DNA from: Kribbella jiaozuonensis
GTDB taxonomy: Bacteria > Actinomycetota > Actinomycetes > Propionibacteriales > Kribbellaceae
Reading direction: 5' to 3'
Assembly (NCBI RefSeq): GCF_005233875.1
Contig: NZ_SZPZ01000003.1
Coordinates: 186,001-250,000, forward strand
DNA length: 64,000 bases
A program made the translations under genes and the position numbers. The notes beneath the pieces were generated by a model. That model ran no database searches and had not been told where the DNA came from. It saw only the letters and a program-made list of their open reading frames with translations. How positions within the stretch are numbered: position 1 is the first letter of the stretch; every line of letters starts with the position of its first letter. Shown here piece by piece: positions 49,793-58,976 of the stretch.

Positions 49793-51569
49793 AGTCGACG
49801 AGCCGAAGGCCCTCGCCGCGATGTGGCGGCTCTGCAAGCTGGGCTACCAGCACGAGCCCTGGCTGCTGGTCGCCGCTTTCCTGATGACGCTGCTGGCCGC
49901 ACTCCCCGATGCCCTACTCGCGTTGTGGCTCAAGATCCTCGCCGACGGCGTACTGGCCGACGACCGGCGCGCGACCCTGCTCGCCGCGACCGGCCTCGCG
50001 GTGTCGGTGACGGCGACGTGGTTGCTGCGGACGCTGTCGACCCGGATCTCCAGGCGCTTCCGCGACCGCGTGACGATCATGCTCGAAGCGCACGTCGCGC
50101 GATTGCAGGCGTCCGTCGCCACAGTCGAGCATCACGAACGCCGCGACTACCTCGACCGCTTGTCGGTACTGCGCAAGCAGGTGTTCGTGCTCGACCACAT
50201 GTACATGTCGCTGTTCTCGACCTGTGGCTGGATCCTGCGCCTCGGCGTGACGGTCGTCCTGCTGATGTCGATCAGTCCGGTCCTCGCGCTCCTGCTCGTG
50301 TTCGCGCTGCCGACGGTCGTCAGCTCGAGCTGGCGACCCGGCGTCGAGCGTCAGGTCGAGGAGCGGTACGCCACTCACAGCCGTCTGGCCGATCACCTGT
50401 TCAAGACCGCGACGACACCCGCGCCGGGCAAGGAGGTTCGGGTCATCGGCATCGGGCGTGACCTGGTGGAGAATCGTCGCCGCGAGTGGGAGCAGTGGTA
50501 CGGGCCGATCGCTTCCGCGCGTTGGGTCAGTGCCGCGTGGCACGCCGTTGCCTGGGCGATCTTCGGCGCGGCGTACGTCGGGGCGGTGTTCTTCGTCGCG
50601 ACCGGGCTGCACGGCTCGGTGGGCAACGTGTTGCTGATCCTCGCGGCCGGCGCACGGTTGTCGTCGTACATCGGAGCGACGGTCGGCGAGATCGGCTTCC
50701 TGCGCGGGATCTGGCTGGACGGGTCGCGGCGGCTGGTGTGGCTGGAGAACTACGCGGCCTCGTTCAACTCGGCGGGCGACCTCCCCGTGCCGTCACATCT
50801 CACGGATGGCATCCGATTGGACCACGTCTCGTTCACGTACGCCGGATCCGAGCGGCCGGCGTTGGAGGACGTCAACCTGAAACTGCCCGCAGGCAAGGTG
50901 ATTGCGGTCGTGGGTGAGAACGGTGCGGGCAAGTCCACGCTGGTGAAACTCATCTGCAAGCTGTACGAGCCGACCGATGGACACGTGCTGCTCGACGATC
51001 AGCCGCTGGACCGGATATCGACCGAGGCCTGGCGGGAGAAGATCGCGGGCGCGTTCCAGGACTTCTTCCGGTTCGAGTTCCGCGCGGCGCACAGCGTCGG
51101 ACTAGGTGATCTGCCGCGGCTGGACGACGTACCGGCTGTGACGACTGCTGTCGGACGGGCCGGCGCTGAGGATGTTCTGGAGCGGCTCGAGTCGGGGTTG
51201 GACACCCAGCTCGGTTCTACCTGGCCGGACGGGGCGGAGATCAGTTTCGGTCAGTGGCAGAAGCTGGCGCTGGCGCGCGGCTTCATGCGGGACCGGCCGC
51301 TGCTGCTCGTCCTCGACGAGCCGACCGCTGCGCTCGACGCGGAGACCGAGCACGCGCTCTTCGAGCGGTACGCGGCGGCAGCCAAGGACAGCGCGGACGG
51401 CCGGATCACGATCCTGGTCTCGCACCGGTTCTCGACGGTGCGGATGGCCGATCAGATCGTGGTCCTCGACGGCGCCCGGGTGGTCGAGACCGGTACGCAC
51501 GACGAGCTGATCGCCCTCGACGGGCAGTACGCCGAGCTGTACCGGATCCAGGCCGCGTCGTACCACTAG
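49779..51569 (+). CDS. ABC exporter half-transporter B with altered signature
   Basis: A 596-residue half-transporter. Walker A GENGAGKST, Walker B LLVLDEPTAALD and switch His VSHRFST are intact, but the signature reads ISFGQWQ (488-494) rather than LSGGQ. So the heterodimer with the previous gene product has one fully standard site and one weak site. Cargo unknown. Convergent with the deazaflavin reductase gene, with a four-base overlap. Confidence 0.9.
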   Translation: MTRSEVDEPKALAAMWRLCKLGYQHEPWLLVAAFLMTLLAALPDALLALWLKILADGVLADDRRATLLAATGLAVSVTATWLLRTLSTRISRRFRDRVTIMLEAHVARLQASVATVEHHERRDYLDRLSVLRKQVFVLDHMYMSLFSTCGWILRLGVTVVLLMSISPVLALLLVFALPTVVSSSWRPGVERQVEERYATHSRLADHLFKTATTPAPGKEVRVIGIGRDLVENRRREWEQWYGPIASARWVSAAWHAVAWAIFGAAYVGAVFFVATGLHGSVGNVLLILAAGARLSSYIGATVGEIGFLRGIWLDGSRRLVWLENYAASFNSAGDLPVPSHLTDGIRLDHVSFTYAGSERPALEDVNLKLPAGKVIAVVGENGAGKSTLVKLICKLYEPTDGHVLLDDQPLDRISTEAWREKIAGAFQDFFRFEFRAAHSVGLGDLPRLDDVPAVTTAVGRAGAEDVLERLESGLDTQLGSTWPDGAEISFGQWQKLALARGFMRDRPLLLVLDEPTAALDAETEHALFERYAAAAKDSADGRITILVSHRFSTVRMADQIVVLDGARVVETGTHDELIALDGQYAELYRIQAASYH

Positions 51570-52033
51570 CTGATCTTGAAGACGGGGACGCCGGGGGCGA
51601 TGTGGTGGAGGACCTCGTCGGGGGAGTTCTTGGTGACGTCGCCGCTGAAGAACGTGCCGACCTCCCAGGCCCACTTCTTCAGGTACATCCGGAGCGCGGG
51701 GATCTTGTCGGCGTCGGCGAGCTCCTCGGCGTGGAACGTCTCGACCTTGCCGCCGAGCTGAAGGCGGCCGGTGCCGCTGGCGCGCAGGTTCTTCACCCAC
51801 TGGGTGTGGCCGCGCGGTGCGACCAGGTAGCGCTGGCCGTCGACGACGAGCAGGTTCACCGGCGTACTGCGCCACTCGCCGGACTTGCGGCCCTGCACCG
51901 ACAGCACCCGGCTGCCCATCAGGCTCAGACCCAGCTTCGTCATCCGGGCGACGATCTTGTTGAACACCCGCATGCTGCCCTCGGAGGCGGTGATGACGCG
52001 CTTGTTGTCGTAGGTCTGCTTGTACTCAGTCAT
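51566..52033 (-). CDS. Deazaflavin(F420)-dependent nitroreductase family protein
   Basis: A 155-residue split-barrel protein of the Ddn family, which uses coenzyme F420 to reduce quinones or nitro compounds. RVLSVQGRKSGEWRSTPVNLLVVDGQRYLV (in two parts) and APRGHTQWVKNLRASG are the family hallmarks. Two matched palindromes upstream and a divergent TetR gene show that it is probably repressed by that regulator and induced by a ligand. Confidence 0.9.
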   Translation of the reverse strand: MTEYKQTYDNKRVITASEGSMRVFNKIVARMTKLGLSLMGSRVLSVQGRKSGEWRSTPVNLLVVDGQRYLVAPRGHTQWVKNLRASGTGRLQLGGKVETFHAEELADADKIPALRMYLKKWAWEVGTFFSGDVTKNSPDEVLHHIAPGVPVFKIS

Positions 52034-52057
52034 GGCGGTGAACTCTTTCTGCTTTGC

Positions 52058-52124
52058 GAGAGCGGTGCTCTCTGTTGTGATCAGTGAACATCAGATCGCT
52101 GCTCACTGTCAAGAGCACTGCTCT
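52058..52124. promoter_or_regulatory. Twin TetR operators and promoter
   Basis: GAGAGC-GGT-GCTCTC (52058-52072) and AGAGCA-C-TGCTCT (52112-52124) are near-identical palindromes about 53 bases apart centre to centre, near five helical turns. On the minus strand TTGACA (52112-52107) begins at the second one, as a -35 for the reductase gene. Both lie between the reductase and the TetR gene. Confidence 0.65.
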
Positions 52125-52147
52125 CGATTCTGTGGCACACTGGCTGC

Positions 52148-52834
52148 ATGAACGCCGGACGTACTGCCCGTGAACGTGCCCGGGCCGAGCTGACCGAGGA
52201 GATCAAGGGCGCCGCACGCCGGCAGCTCGCGACCGTCGGGGCGGAGGCGCTGTCGCTGCGCGCGGTCTCCCGCGAGCTCGGCATGGTCTCGTCGGCGCTG
52301 TACCGGTACTTCCCGAGCCGCGACGAGCTGCTGACCGCGTTGATCATCGACGCGTACGACGCGCTCGGATCGGCCGCCGAGGCCGCTGCCGGCGGTGACG
52401 ACCTGCTCTCGGAATGGGTTTCGATCTACGGCGCCGTCCGGGATTGGGCGCGCGCTCATCCACAGGAGTACGCGCTGATCTACGGCTCGCCGATCAGCGG
52501 CTACAAGGCTCCACAGACCACGGTCGAGCCTGCGATCCGGGTGCCGCTACTACTGCTCGGGCTGCTGCAGCGGGCTCAGGCCTCGGGCCGGCTGGTGCCG
52601 CCGGCCGACGCGCCGTCACCTTCAGGCTTGCTGGCGCAGCAGGCCGAGGTGCTGGTGGCGTTGGCGCCGGACGTGCCGCCGGCGGTGCTGGTGCGGACGG
52701 TGATCGTGTGGACGCAGCTCTTCGGCATGATCAGCTTCGAACTGTTCGGCCAGCTCGTCGGCTCGATGGACCCGGCCGACGAGTTCTTCGAGTCGGCGTC
52801 GCGCCAGATGGCCGCGTTCGTCGGACTTACATGA
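52148..52834 (+). CDS. TetR-family transcriptional regulator
   Basis: A 228-residue regulator. The N-terminal HTH is LATVGAEALSLRAVSRELGMVSSALYRYFPSRDELLTALI in parts, and the C-terminal part is the TetR-like ligand domain with PEYALIYGSPISGY. It is divergent from the deazaflavin reductase, with two palindromic operators between them. Its 3' end overlaps that of the aat gene by eight bases. Confidence 0.9.
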   Translation: MNAGRTARERARAELTEEIKGAARRQLATVGAEALSLRAVSRELGMVSSALYRYFPSRDELLTALIIDAYDALGSAAEAAAGGDDLLSEWVSIYGAVRDWARAHPQEYALIYGSPISGYKAPQTTVEPAIRVPLLLLGLLQRAQASGRLVPPADAPSPSGLLAQQAEVLVALAPDVPPAVLVRTVIVWTQLFGMISFELFGQLVGSMDPADEFFESASRQMAAFVGLT

Positions 52835-53510
52835 ACGCCTTCGGCAGCGGTACGTCGATAGCGCGCGCGACCCGGCGTACGTAGGTCTCTCGCGGGATCG
52901 ACACCGCGCCGAGGGTGGCGAGGTGGTCGGTGACCCATTGGATGTCGAAGACCCGGTCGGCGGCGTACTCGTCGTCCAGCAGCTCGATCGTCCCGGCGAC
53001 GGCCGCCTTCGAGCCGTCGGTCTTGTGGTGGAACATCGACTCACCCGCGAACAGCCCGCCGATCGCGACGCCGTACAACCCGCCGGCCAGCTCGTCGCCG
53101 TCCCAGGCCTCCACCGAGTGCACCCAACCGAGCCGATGCAGCTCGGTGTACGACGCGATGATGTCGCGATCGATCCACGAACCGGGCCGGCGCGGATCCG
53201 CACACGCGCGGATGACCTGGTCGAACGCCGTGTTCACCCGGATCTCGAACTTCGCCCGAGCCCGCCGCAACGAGCGAGACCGTTGATAGCCCGCGATGTC
53301 GATCACACCACGGTCGACCGGCGACCACCACAGGATCGAGCCGCGGTGGTCCGGCATCGGGAACAACCCCCGCCGGTACGCCGCCAGCACGGTGCCCGGC
53401 GCCAGGTCCGCACCGCCCGCAACCACGTCGCTCGCCCCCGCGACCCCCACGGGCGGGAACTCCCATTGGGTCGGGATAGGTTCAACTGGCACGAGACCAT
53501 CCTGGCGCAC
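52827..53510 (-). CDS. aat: Leucyl/phenylalanyl-tRNA--protein transferase
   Basis: A 227-residue enzyme that adds Leu or Phe to proteins with N-terminal Arg or Lys, marking them for the N-degron pathway (ClpAPS). AYRRGLFPMPD, ILWWSPVDRGVI, SYTELHRLGWVHSVEAWDG and GGLYGVAIGGLFAGESMFH are the family landmarks. GTG at 53510 is used; GTG at 53492 gives a start six residues later and is also plausible. Confidence 0.92.
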   Translation of the reverse strand: MRQDGLVPVEPIPTQWEFPPVGVAGASDVVAGGADLAPGTVLAAYRRGLFPMPDHRGSILWWSPVDRGVIDIAGYQRSRSLRRARAKFEIRVNTAFDQVIRACADPRRPGSWIDRDIIASYTELHRLGWVHSVEAWDGDELAGGLYGVAIGGLFAGESMFHHKTDGSKAAVAGTIELLDDEYAADRVFDIQWVTDHLATLGAVSIPRETYVRRVARAIDVPLPKAFM

Positions 53511-53621
53511 GTCTCACCTAGGGGACACCAAGGGTTTCTCCCGAGTGGCGGGGATCGGGGAGCCACGTACAGTTGAAGCACGTCCGGGTTCTCCCCGTGG
53601 GGCCGGGCGGGAAGGAGCACC

Positions 53622-54317
53622 GTGGCCGGAGTAGCCAGGTTCGTCGCCAGTAGTCTCGCGCCCGCCGCCCAGAGGTTCGCGCCGGCGGCCGCGGGTGGTG
53701 TGCTGCGCCAGATCCTCGAGATCGCGATCGACGGGTACCAGCGGTTCCCCGGCGCCGAGCGGGTCGCGGAGAACAAGCTCGAGCGATGCGGCGGCAGCAC
53801 GGACGTCGCCATCGAGGCTGTGATCGACCAGCACATCCGGCTGGCCGGCGTACAGGGCTTCGCCACCGGCCTCGGCGGTCTCGTCACGCTCCCGGTCTCG
53901 CTGCCCGCGAATCTGACCGGCATCGCGATTGTGCAGGCCCGGATGGTGGCCGCGATCGCACACCTGCGCGGGTACGACCTCGACGATCCACGGGTCCGGA
54001 CCGCGGTCATCACCTGCCTGCTTGGCGAGGAGGGTGTCGCCGACCGGCTGAAGAAGTCGAGCCTGCCGACGTCGCCGCTCGCGATCGCGACCGCCCCGGT
54101 GTTCGACCCGGAGCTGGATCGGCACGTCTCCAACGAGGTCGTCGCCGAGCTGATCGCACGGATCAGCGGCAAGAAGATGGCGCTCACGATCACCCGCCGG
54201 ATCCCGCTGCTCGGCGGCGCGGTCGGCGCCGGCGTGGACGGCTGGTCGACGTACCGCGTCGGTCAGTTTGCCGACAAGAGCCTGATCCGCCGGATCCGGC
54301 CGTCGATCGAGCCGTGA
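53622..54317 (+). CDS. EcsC family protein
   Basis: A 231-residue protein of the EcsC family: IDQHIRLAGVQGFATGLGGL and the hydrophobic VTLPVSLPANLTGIAIVQARMVAAIA are typical, with a second hydrophobic helix near the C-terminus. Function unknown; EcsC is encoded with ABC transporters in Bacillus, but none is adjacent here. GTG start with GGGAAGGAG upstream. Confidence 0.8.
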   Translation: MAGVARFVASSLAPAAQRFAPAAAGGVLRQILEIAIDGYQRFPGAERVAENKLERCGGSTDVAIEAVIDQHIRLAGVQGFATGLGGLVTLPVSLPANLTGIAIVQARMVAAIAHLRGYDLDDPRVRTAVITCLLGEEGVADRLKKSSLPTSPLAIATAPVFDPELDRHVSNEVVAELIARISGKKMALTITRRIPLLGGAVGAGVDGWSTYRVGQFADKSLIRRIRPSIEP

Positions 54318-54318
54318 G

Positions 54319-55158
54319 CTAGGCCGATTGGTCGACCCGCTCGCGTCGTGTGAGCGGGAGTTTGGCGCGGGTGTCCTCGTCGGCCGGCGTCTCGACGAAG
54401 AGGACGAGGTCCGGGTGGGCCGGGATGGCCAGCTCGGTGACGGTGAACTGCAGTTCGCCGACGGCGGGGTTGACGACACGGCGGTGTCGCGGCGTACAGG
54501 CAGCGACCTCGTGGCGCGACCAGAGCTGCGTGAACTCGGGGCTGATCGCCTGCAGTCGCTCGAGGTCGGTCTCCCAGTCCGGGTCGCCGATGTGTTCGGC
54601 GTACGCCGAGCGCAGGCGACCGGCGATGTACGGGACCTCGGTGTCGTAGTTGAGCAGCTGGGCGCGGGCGGCGGGCTCGGTGATGATGCACCAGAGCACG
54701 TTCTTGTGGATGCAGGGCAGCTGGTGCCAGTCGTGGAACAGGTCGTTGTACGCACGGTTCGCCCGGACGATGTCGAACCGGGTGTTGGTGATCACCGCGG
54801 GCAACGGGTCGAGCGCCTCCACGATCTCGACGAACACGGCCTCGCTGGCGCAATCCGTCGTACGCGGTAGCCGCATCGGGGTCGCCTCGGCCAGGCGGTA
54901 GAGGTGTTCGCGCTCGACCGGGCTGAGTTTGAGCGTCGTCGCGACGGCGTCGAGCACCTGGCCGCTCGCGTTGATCGGCCGGCCCTGCTCGAGCCACGTG
55001 TACCAAGTCACGCCTACGCCGGCGAGCTGCGCCAACTCCTCGCGCCGCAATCCAGGCGTACGTCGGCGCCCGCCGCCGGGAAGCCCGACATCCTCAGGAG
55101 CTACCCGCGCCCGACGCGCCTTCAAGAACTCCCCGAGCTCAGCCCGCTGCGCACTCAC
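54319..55158 (-). CDS. XRE-type regulator with MmyB-like domain
   Basis: A 279-residue regulator: HTH (PGLRREELAQLAGVGVTWYTWLEQGR) at about 35-60, followed by a MmyB-type ligand-binding domain typical of actinobacterial regulators (LDPLPAVITNTRFDIVRANRAYNDLF, LPCIHKNVLWCIITEP). Such proteins often control a neighbouring oxidoreductase; here the neighbours are EcsC and HMG-CoA lyase genes, so its target is unclear. GTG start at 55158; no clear alternative. Confidence 0.88.
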   Translation of the reverse strand: MSAQRAELGEFLKARRARVAPEDVGLPGGGRRRTPGLRREELAQLAGVGVTWYTWLEQGRPINASGQVLDAVATTLKLSPVEREHLYRLAEATPMRLPRTTDCASEAVFVEIVEALDPLPAVITNTRFDIVRANRAYNDLFHDWHQLPCIHKNVLWCIITEPAARAQLLNYDTEVPYIAGRLRSAYAEHIGDPDWETDLERLQAISPEFTQLWSRHEVAACTPRHRRVVNPAVGELQFTVTELAIPAHPDLVLFVETPADEDTRAKLPLTRRERVDQSA

Positions 55159-55190
55159 CCCACCAGTCTGAGGTGCGGCACCGACAGTTT

Positions 55191-56117
55191 TCAGCCGGCG
55201 AGCGCCTGTACGACGCGGCTGGGCGACGGCTTGCCCAGTTGCTTGGCCATCCACGCGCTCGTGGTCACCAGCTTCTCCAGGTCGACGCCGGTCTGGATGC
55301 CCAGGCCGTCGAGCTGCCAGAGGAGGTCTTCGGTGGCGAGGTTGCCGGTCGCGCTCTCGGCGTACGGGCAGCCGCCGAGACCGCCGGCGGAGCTGTCGAC
55401 CGTGGTCACGCCCGCGCGGAAGGCAGTGAGGGTGTTGGCGAGCGCCTGGCCGTAGGTGTCGTGGAAATGCACCGCCAGCTTGTCCACACCCACGCCGGCC
55501 TGATCGAACGCTGTGATCAGCGCGGTGACCTGGCCGGGGGTTGCGACGCCGATCGTGTCGCCGAGAGACAGCTCGTGGCAGCCGAGATCGACCAGACGCG
55601 CGCCGACCTTGACCACCTGGTCGATCGGTACGTCGCCCTCCCACGGATCGCCGTAGCACATCGAGACGTAGCCGCGGACCGTCAAGCCTTCGGCCAGCGC
55701 CCGCTGGACGGTCGGGGTGAACATCGCGAACTGGTCGTCGAGCGTGGAGTTGAGGTTCTTCGCCGCGAACGTCTCGGTCGCGCTGGCGAAGATCGCGATC
55801 TCACGTACGCCGGCCGCCAGCGCCCGGTCGAGGCCGCGCTCGTTCGGGACCAGTACCGGGGCACGAACGCCGTAGGGCAGGTCGAGCTGCTCAAGCAGTT
55901 CGGCTGCGTCGGCCAGCTGGGGGACCCACTTCGGGTGCACGAAACTCGTCGTCTCGACTGTCGTCAGCCCGGCCTCGACCAGCCGGTTGATGAACTCGGC
56001 CTTGACCGCGACGTCGACGATCGCCGACTCGTTCTGCAACCCGTCCCGCGGCCCGACCTCGTAGATCGTGACCCGGTCCGGCAACCCCTCGGCCTTCACC
56101 AGCTGCGGTTTCCGCAT
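55191..56117 (-). CDS. mvaB: Hydroxymethylglutaryl-CoA lyase
   Basis: A 308-residue TIM-barrel enzyme that splits HMG-CoA to acetoacetate and acetyl-CoA in leucine catabolism. VTIYEVGPRDGLQNES at the N-terminus, VHFHDTYGQALANTL for metal binding and GGLGGCPYAESATGN with the catalytic Cys are all present. The ATG at 56117 follows GGAGG. Divergent from a GNAT gene. Confidence 0.92.
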   Translation of the reverse strand: MRKPQLVKAEGLPDRVTIYEVGPRDGLQNESAIVDVAVKAEFINRLVEAGLTTVETTSFVHPKWVPQLADAAELLEQLDLPYGVRAPVLVPNERGLDRALAAGVREIAIFASATETFAAKNLNSTLDDQFAMFTPTVQRALAEGLTVRGYVSMCYGDPWEGDVPIDQVVKVGARLVDLGCHELSLGDTIGVATPGQVTALITAFDQAGVGVDKLAVHFHDTYGQALANTLTAFRAGVTTVDSSAGGLGGCPYAESATGNLATEDLLWQLDGLGIQTGVDLEKLVTTSAWMAKQLGKPSPSRVVQALAG

Positions 56118-56173
56118 CGTGCTGCCTCCGTGGCGTCTGAGCGTGACACGGGATCTCCGCGACAATGCTCGTG

Positions 56174-56818
56174 ATGACAACTCTTGCTGACATTCTGCGC
56201 GGCGTCGAAAACGGCGTCTTCCCGGCCCCGGACCTCGGCGTCAGCGTCGTACCGGCGCCGTCGGAGCGCGAGTCCGCCGTGGTCGCGTTCACCGGCCACA
56301 TCGTCATCGCCGCCGATGTCAGCCCTTCGTGGGTCGCCGAACGGCTACCGGCCGGCGACCTGGCCGCACCGACGAACCCGCCGTTCCTCACCGCCCTGGC
56401 CGAGCTGACCGGCCGCCACGTCAGCTCGAACGACGCGATGCTCGTCGCCCCCGCCATCACCGACCCGGCCAAACGCGCCGCGGCCATCAAGGACCTCACC
56501 GTCCTGACGGACCTCGACCACCCCCGCGTCCAGTGGGCGCTCGAGTACCGATCCGACGTGCATGTGTACGGCGACGTGCATGGCGGACTCGTCATCACCG
56601 GCCACGGCCTGGCCGGCCGGATCGAATGCGCCATCGAACTCCCCGACGCCCACCACAATCAAGGCCTCGGCCGCCATCTGGCCCGCGCCGCCCGAGCCCT
56701 GATCCCGCCGAACAGCTCGATCTGGGCCCAGATAACCCCCGGCAACGCCGCCTCCCTCCGAGCCTTCCTGGCCGCGGGCTACAAGCCGGTCGGGTCCGAG
56801 GCATTGTTGGTCAAGTGA
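56174..56818 (+). CDS. GNAT-family acetyltransferase
   Basis: A protein of about 214 residues (ATG at 56174; ATG at 56165 would add three residues). The C-terminal half is a GNAT domain: EYRSDVHVYGDVHGGLVIT, NQGLGRHLARAARALI for acetyl-CoA binding, and ITPGNAASLRAFLAAGYKPVGSEALL. Substrate unknown. The N-terminal half is not a known domain, but GNAT proteins with a partner domain of this sort are common in actinobacteria. Confidence 0.75.
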   Translation: MTTLADILRGVENGVFPAPDLGVSVVPAPSERESAVVAFTGHIVIAADVSPSWVAERLPAGDLAAPTNPPFLTALAELTGRHVSSNDAMLVAPAITDPAKRAAAIKDLTVLTDLDHPRVQWALEYRSDVHVYGDVHGGLVITGHGLAGRIECAIELPDAHHNQGLGRHLARAARALIPPNSSIWAQITPGNAASLRAFLAAGYKPVGSEALLVK

Positions 56819-56896
56819 CCATCAGGTGAACAGGCAGCAGATTGTTGCTTGCAGCACCGAATTCACAGCTGTGGACAAACCTGGGGATAGCCGGCT

Positions 56897-57670
56897 TCAG
56901 GGCCGGCGGTGGTAGCCGAAGTCCGTGTTGTTGTAGAGGTCGGTCCGGTAGATGCCGTGGATGATTTCGGCCTCGTAGCCGTCCAGTTCCGGCATTCCGA
57001 GCTCGCGGGCGACAGCCAGCTCGGCGTGGGCGTCGTACGGGACCCGGACGAACTGGACCGAGAACGGCGCAGGATCGGGTGAGTCGATGAAGCCTTCGAG
57101 GATCACGTAGAGCGGGGTCGGGTCGCCGAGGTTGTTGCCGACCGAGCCGGTGTTGAAGAGGGTGCGGCCGCGGTCCTCCTCGTAGTACGCGTCGTGGATG
57201 TCGGCGTACCCGACCACTGAAGGCACCGGCCCGTCCCCGGTGGCCGGCGTGTTCTCGAAGAAGCTCAGGTGCTGCGGTTCGTCGTGATCGAACGAGATGC
57301 GGTGGTGAACGCTCTTCGAGGAGGCGTGGAACAGGCGGACCTGGCGGCCGCTCATCAGGAAGTCGTGGGAGAACGGCAGCGCTCGCAGCCAGGTCCACTG
57401 GTCCTCGCGCAGTTCGTTCTTCCACCACCTCAGCGCTTCGCGGTCGTCGACGCGGTCGGGATCGGGGAGGAGGTCGTCCCAGTTCCCGAGGAGGTTCACC
57501 TCGCAGACCTCGCGGCACCGATCCACCACCGCCTGACCGCGCGGACCCTTGCCGACGTAGTCGCCGAGGTTGAAGATCCGGGTGATCCCTCGCGCCGAGA
57601 TGTCCGCCAGGACCGCCTCCAACGCCGTCAGGTTCCCGTGCACGTCGGAGATCAGCGCAATCCGGTCCAT
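56897..57670 (-). CDS. Calcineurin-like metallophosphoesterase
   Basis: A 257-residue phosphoesterase. ALISDVHGNLTALEAVL, FNLGDYVGKGP and LLGNWDD give the metal-binding Asp, His and Asn; RLFHASSK is the later His. The last motif, usually GHTH, reads YADIHDAYY, which departs from the family. The enzyme may act on nucleotides or phosphoproteins; substrate unknown. Confidence 0.85.
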   Translation of the reverse strand: MDRIALISDVHGNLTALEAVLADISARGITRIFNLGDYVGKGPRGQAVVDRCREVCEVNLLGNWDDLLPDPDRVDDREALRWWKNELREDQWTWLRALPFSHDFLMSGRQVRLFHASSKSVHHRISFDHDEPQHLSFFENTPATGDGPVPSVVGYADIHDAYYEEDRGRTLFNTGSVGNNLGDPTPLYVILEGFIDSPDPAPFSVQFVRVPYDAHAELAVARELGMPELDGYEAEIIHGIYRTDLYNNTDFGYHRRP

Positions 57671-57719
57671 CGCATCATGCTTTCATCCGCCAGGACGACC
57701 GAGCCGGGCCGGGCGGCGA

Positions 57720-58976
57720 TCACCTGGCGCCGGTTGGGCCTACGGGTTCGGGGGTGCGCTGTTGTGCCGGTGAGTGCGAGCGCGAGCGGCCGGACATTGG
57801 GCCGTGGGCGGAGGCTGGGGTGATCGCGCCGCCTCCGGACTCGCCGGCCGAGTGCGCCGCTGCTCCGGCGACGGAGCCTCCGACCTTCCGGGCGGCCGCG
57901 AGGCCGAAACCCGCAGGGCCGGCGACGGCTCCGGCCGCCTTGGCTCCGACAGCCGTCGCACCGGTCGCACCCGCCCCGGCGCCACCCGCGGCGGCGCTCC
58001 CGGCAGAGCTCCCCCGTCCGCCGAACCCTGCGCCGGAGCTGCCGACGTTGACCGCACCGGTCGCCATCCCACCGGGGTCGGCGACCGAACTGCCCATCCC
58101 CGCGCTTCCGCCGGCCGCCGCCGCGGTGACCGGAACCATGAACCGCATCAGCGCCGGCAGCGCGAAGATCGCCAGCACCAGCATCATCATCCCGGCCATC
58201 GCCTGCATGACGGCGTCGCTCGAGCTCGAGGCGCTGTCGTGCCCCATCTTCATCGCCGCCGCGTAGACCAGCGCCGCCGCCGGCTTGTAGGCGACGAACG
58301 CCAGCGACCAGCCACAGAACTTCTTGAACCACGTTCGCCCGATCTCGGTGTTGGTCGCGGCGGCGGCCAACGGGAACGCGCCTGCGAGCAGCACCAGCAT
58401 CGCGGAGCGGATCAGCATCAGCACAATCTGGACCGCCGAGGCGACGATCACCGCCAGGCCGGTCATGATGGCGACGAACCCGGGCATCGCAGTGGCGAAC
58501 AACTCATGGGGCGAGCTGCCGCCGAACGCCGTCTGCAGCTTGATGCCGCCGGCGACGTGATTGATGATGCCGACCGAGAACGCGTCCGACCACGACGCCA
58601 GCACCTGCAGAGTGGCCGTCCCGGCCGCTCCCACCACCACGAAGGTCACGACAGCCTTCAGCAGCTCCTGCAGTGGTCGCGCCCGCTGCTCCCAGGCGAT
58701 CCGCATGCCGGCCACGAGCACGGCGACGACGAACACGGCCGCCGTGACACTGAGCAGGTTGCTCTGCAGGAAGTCGACCGTGCCGCTGTTCGTCCAGGAG
58801 TCGCCGTGCTCCTTGGCGAGCAGGTCCGTGGTGTCGGGCTTCAGCCAGAAGGTCATCGCGTTCAGCGTGTTCAGCGCGCCATCCGTGACCGCCTGCTCGA
58901 GCTGGTCCATCGCGCTGGTGGCGACGGACTGGAAGCCGTCCTGGATGTAACAACCGAGGTCCATTTTTCCGCACAT
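57720..58976 (-). CDS. TrbL/VirB6-like polytopic membrane protein
   Basis: A 418-residue membrane protein. Six or so hydrophobic segments between about 70 and 300 resemble the TrbL/VirB6 inner-membrane channel component of type IV secretion; the N-terminus is MCGKMDLGCYIQDG. The C-terminal 130 residues are Gly/Ala/Ser-rich low complexity, then a basic tail. It begins by a one-base overlap (TGATG) with the upstream gene. No other transfer genes are present, so this may be a fragment or a standalone channel. Confidence 0.6.
   Translation of the reverse strand: MCGKMDLGCYIQDGFQSVATSAMDQLEQAVTDGALNTLNAMTFWLKPDTTDLLAKEHGDSWTNSGTVDFLQSNLLSVTAAVFVVAVLVAGMRIAWEQRARPLQELLKAVVTFVVVGAAGTATLQVLASWSDAFSVGIINHVAGGIKLQTAFGGSSPHELFATAMPGFVAIMTGLAVIVASAVQIVLMLIRSAMLVLLAGAFPLAAAATNTEIGRTWFKKFCGWSLAFVAYKPAAALVYAAAMKMGHDSASSSSDAVMQAMAGMMMLVLAIFALPALMRFMVPVTAAAAGGSAGMGSSVADPGGMATGAVNVGSSGAGFGGRGSSAGSAAAGGAGAGATGATAVGAKAAGAVAGPAGFGLAAARKVGGSVAGAAAHSAGESGGGAITPASAHGPMSGRSRSHSPAQQRTPEPVGPTGAR

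Noticed and set aside
47873..49837. Long open frame antisense to the ABC half-transporter
   Set aside because: Composition is typical of a shadow frame; the plus strand carries all ABC motifs.
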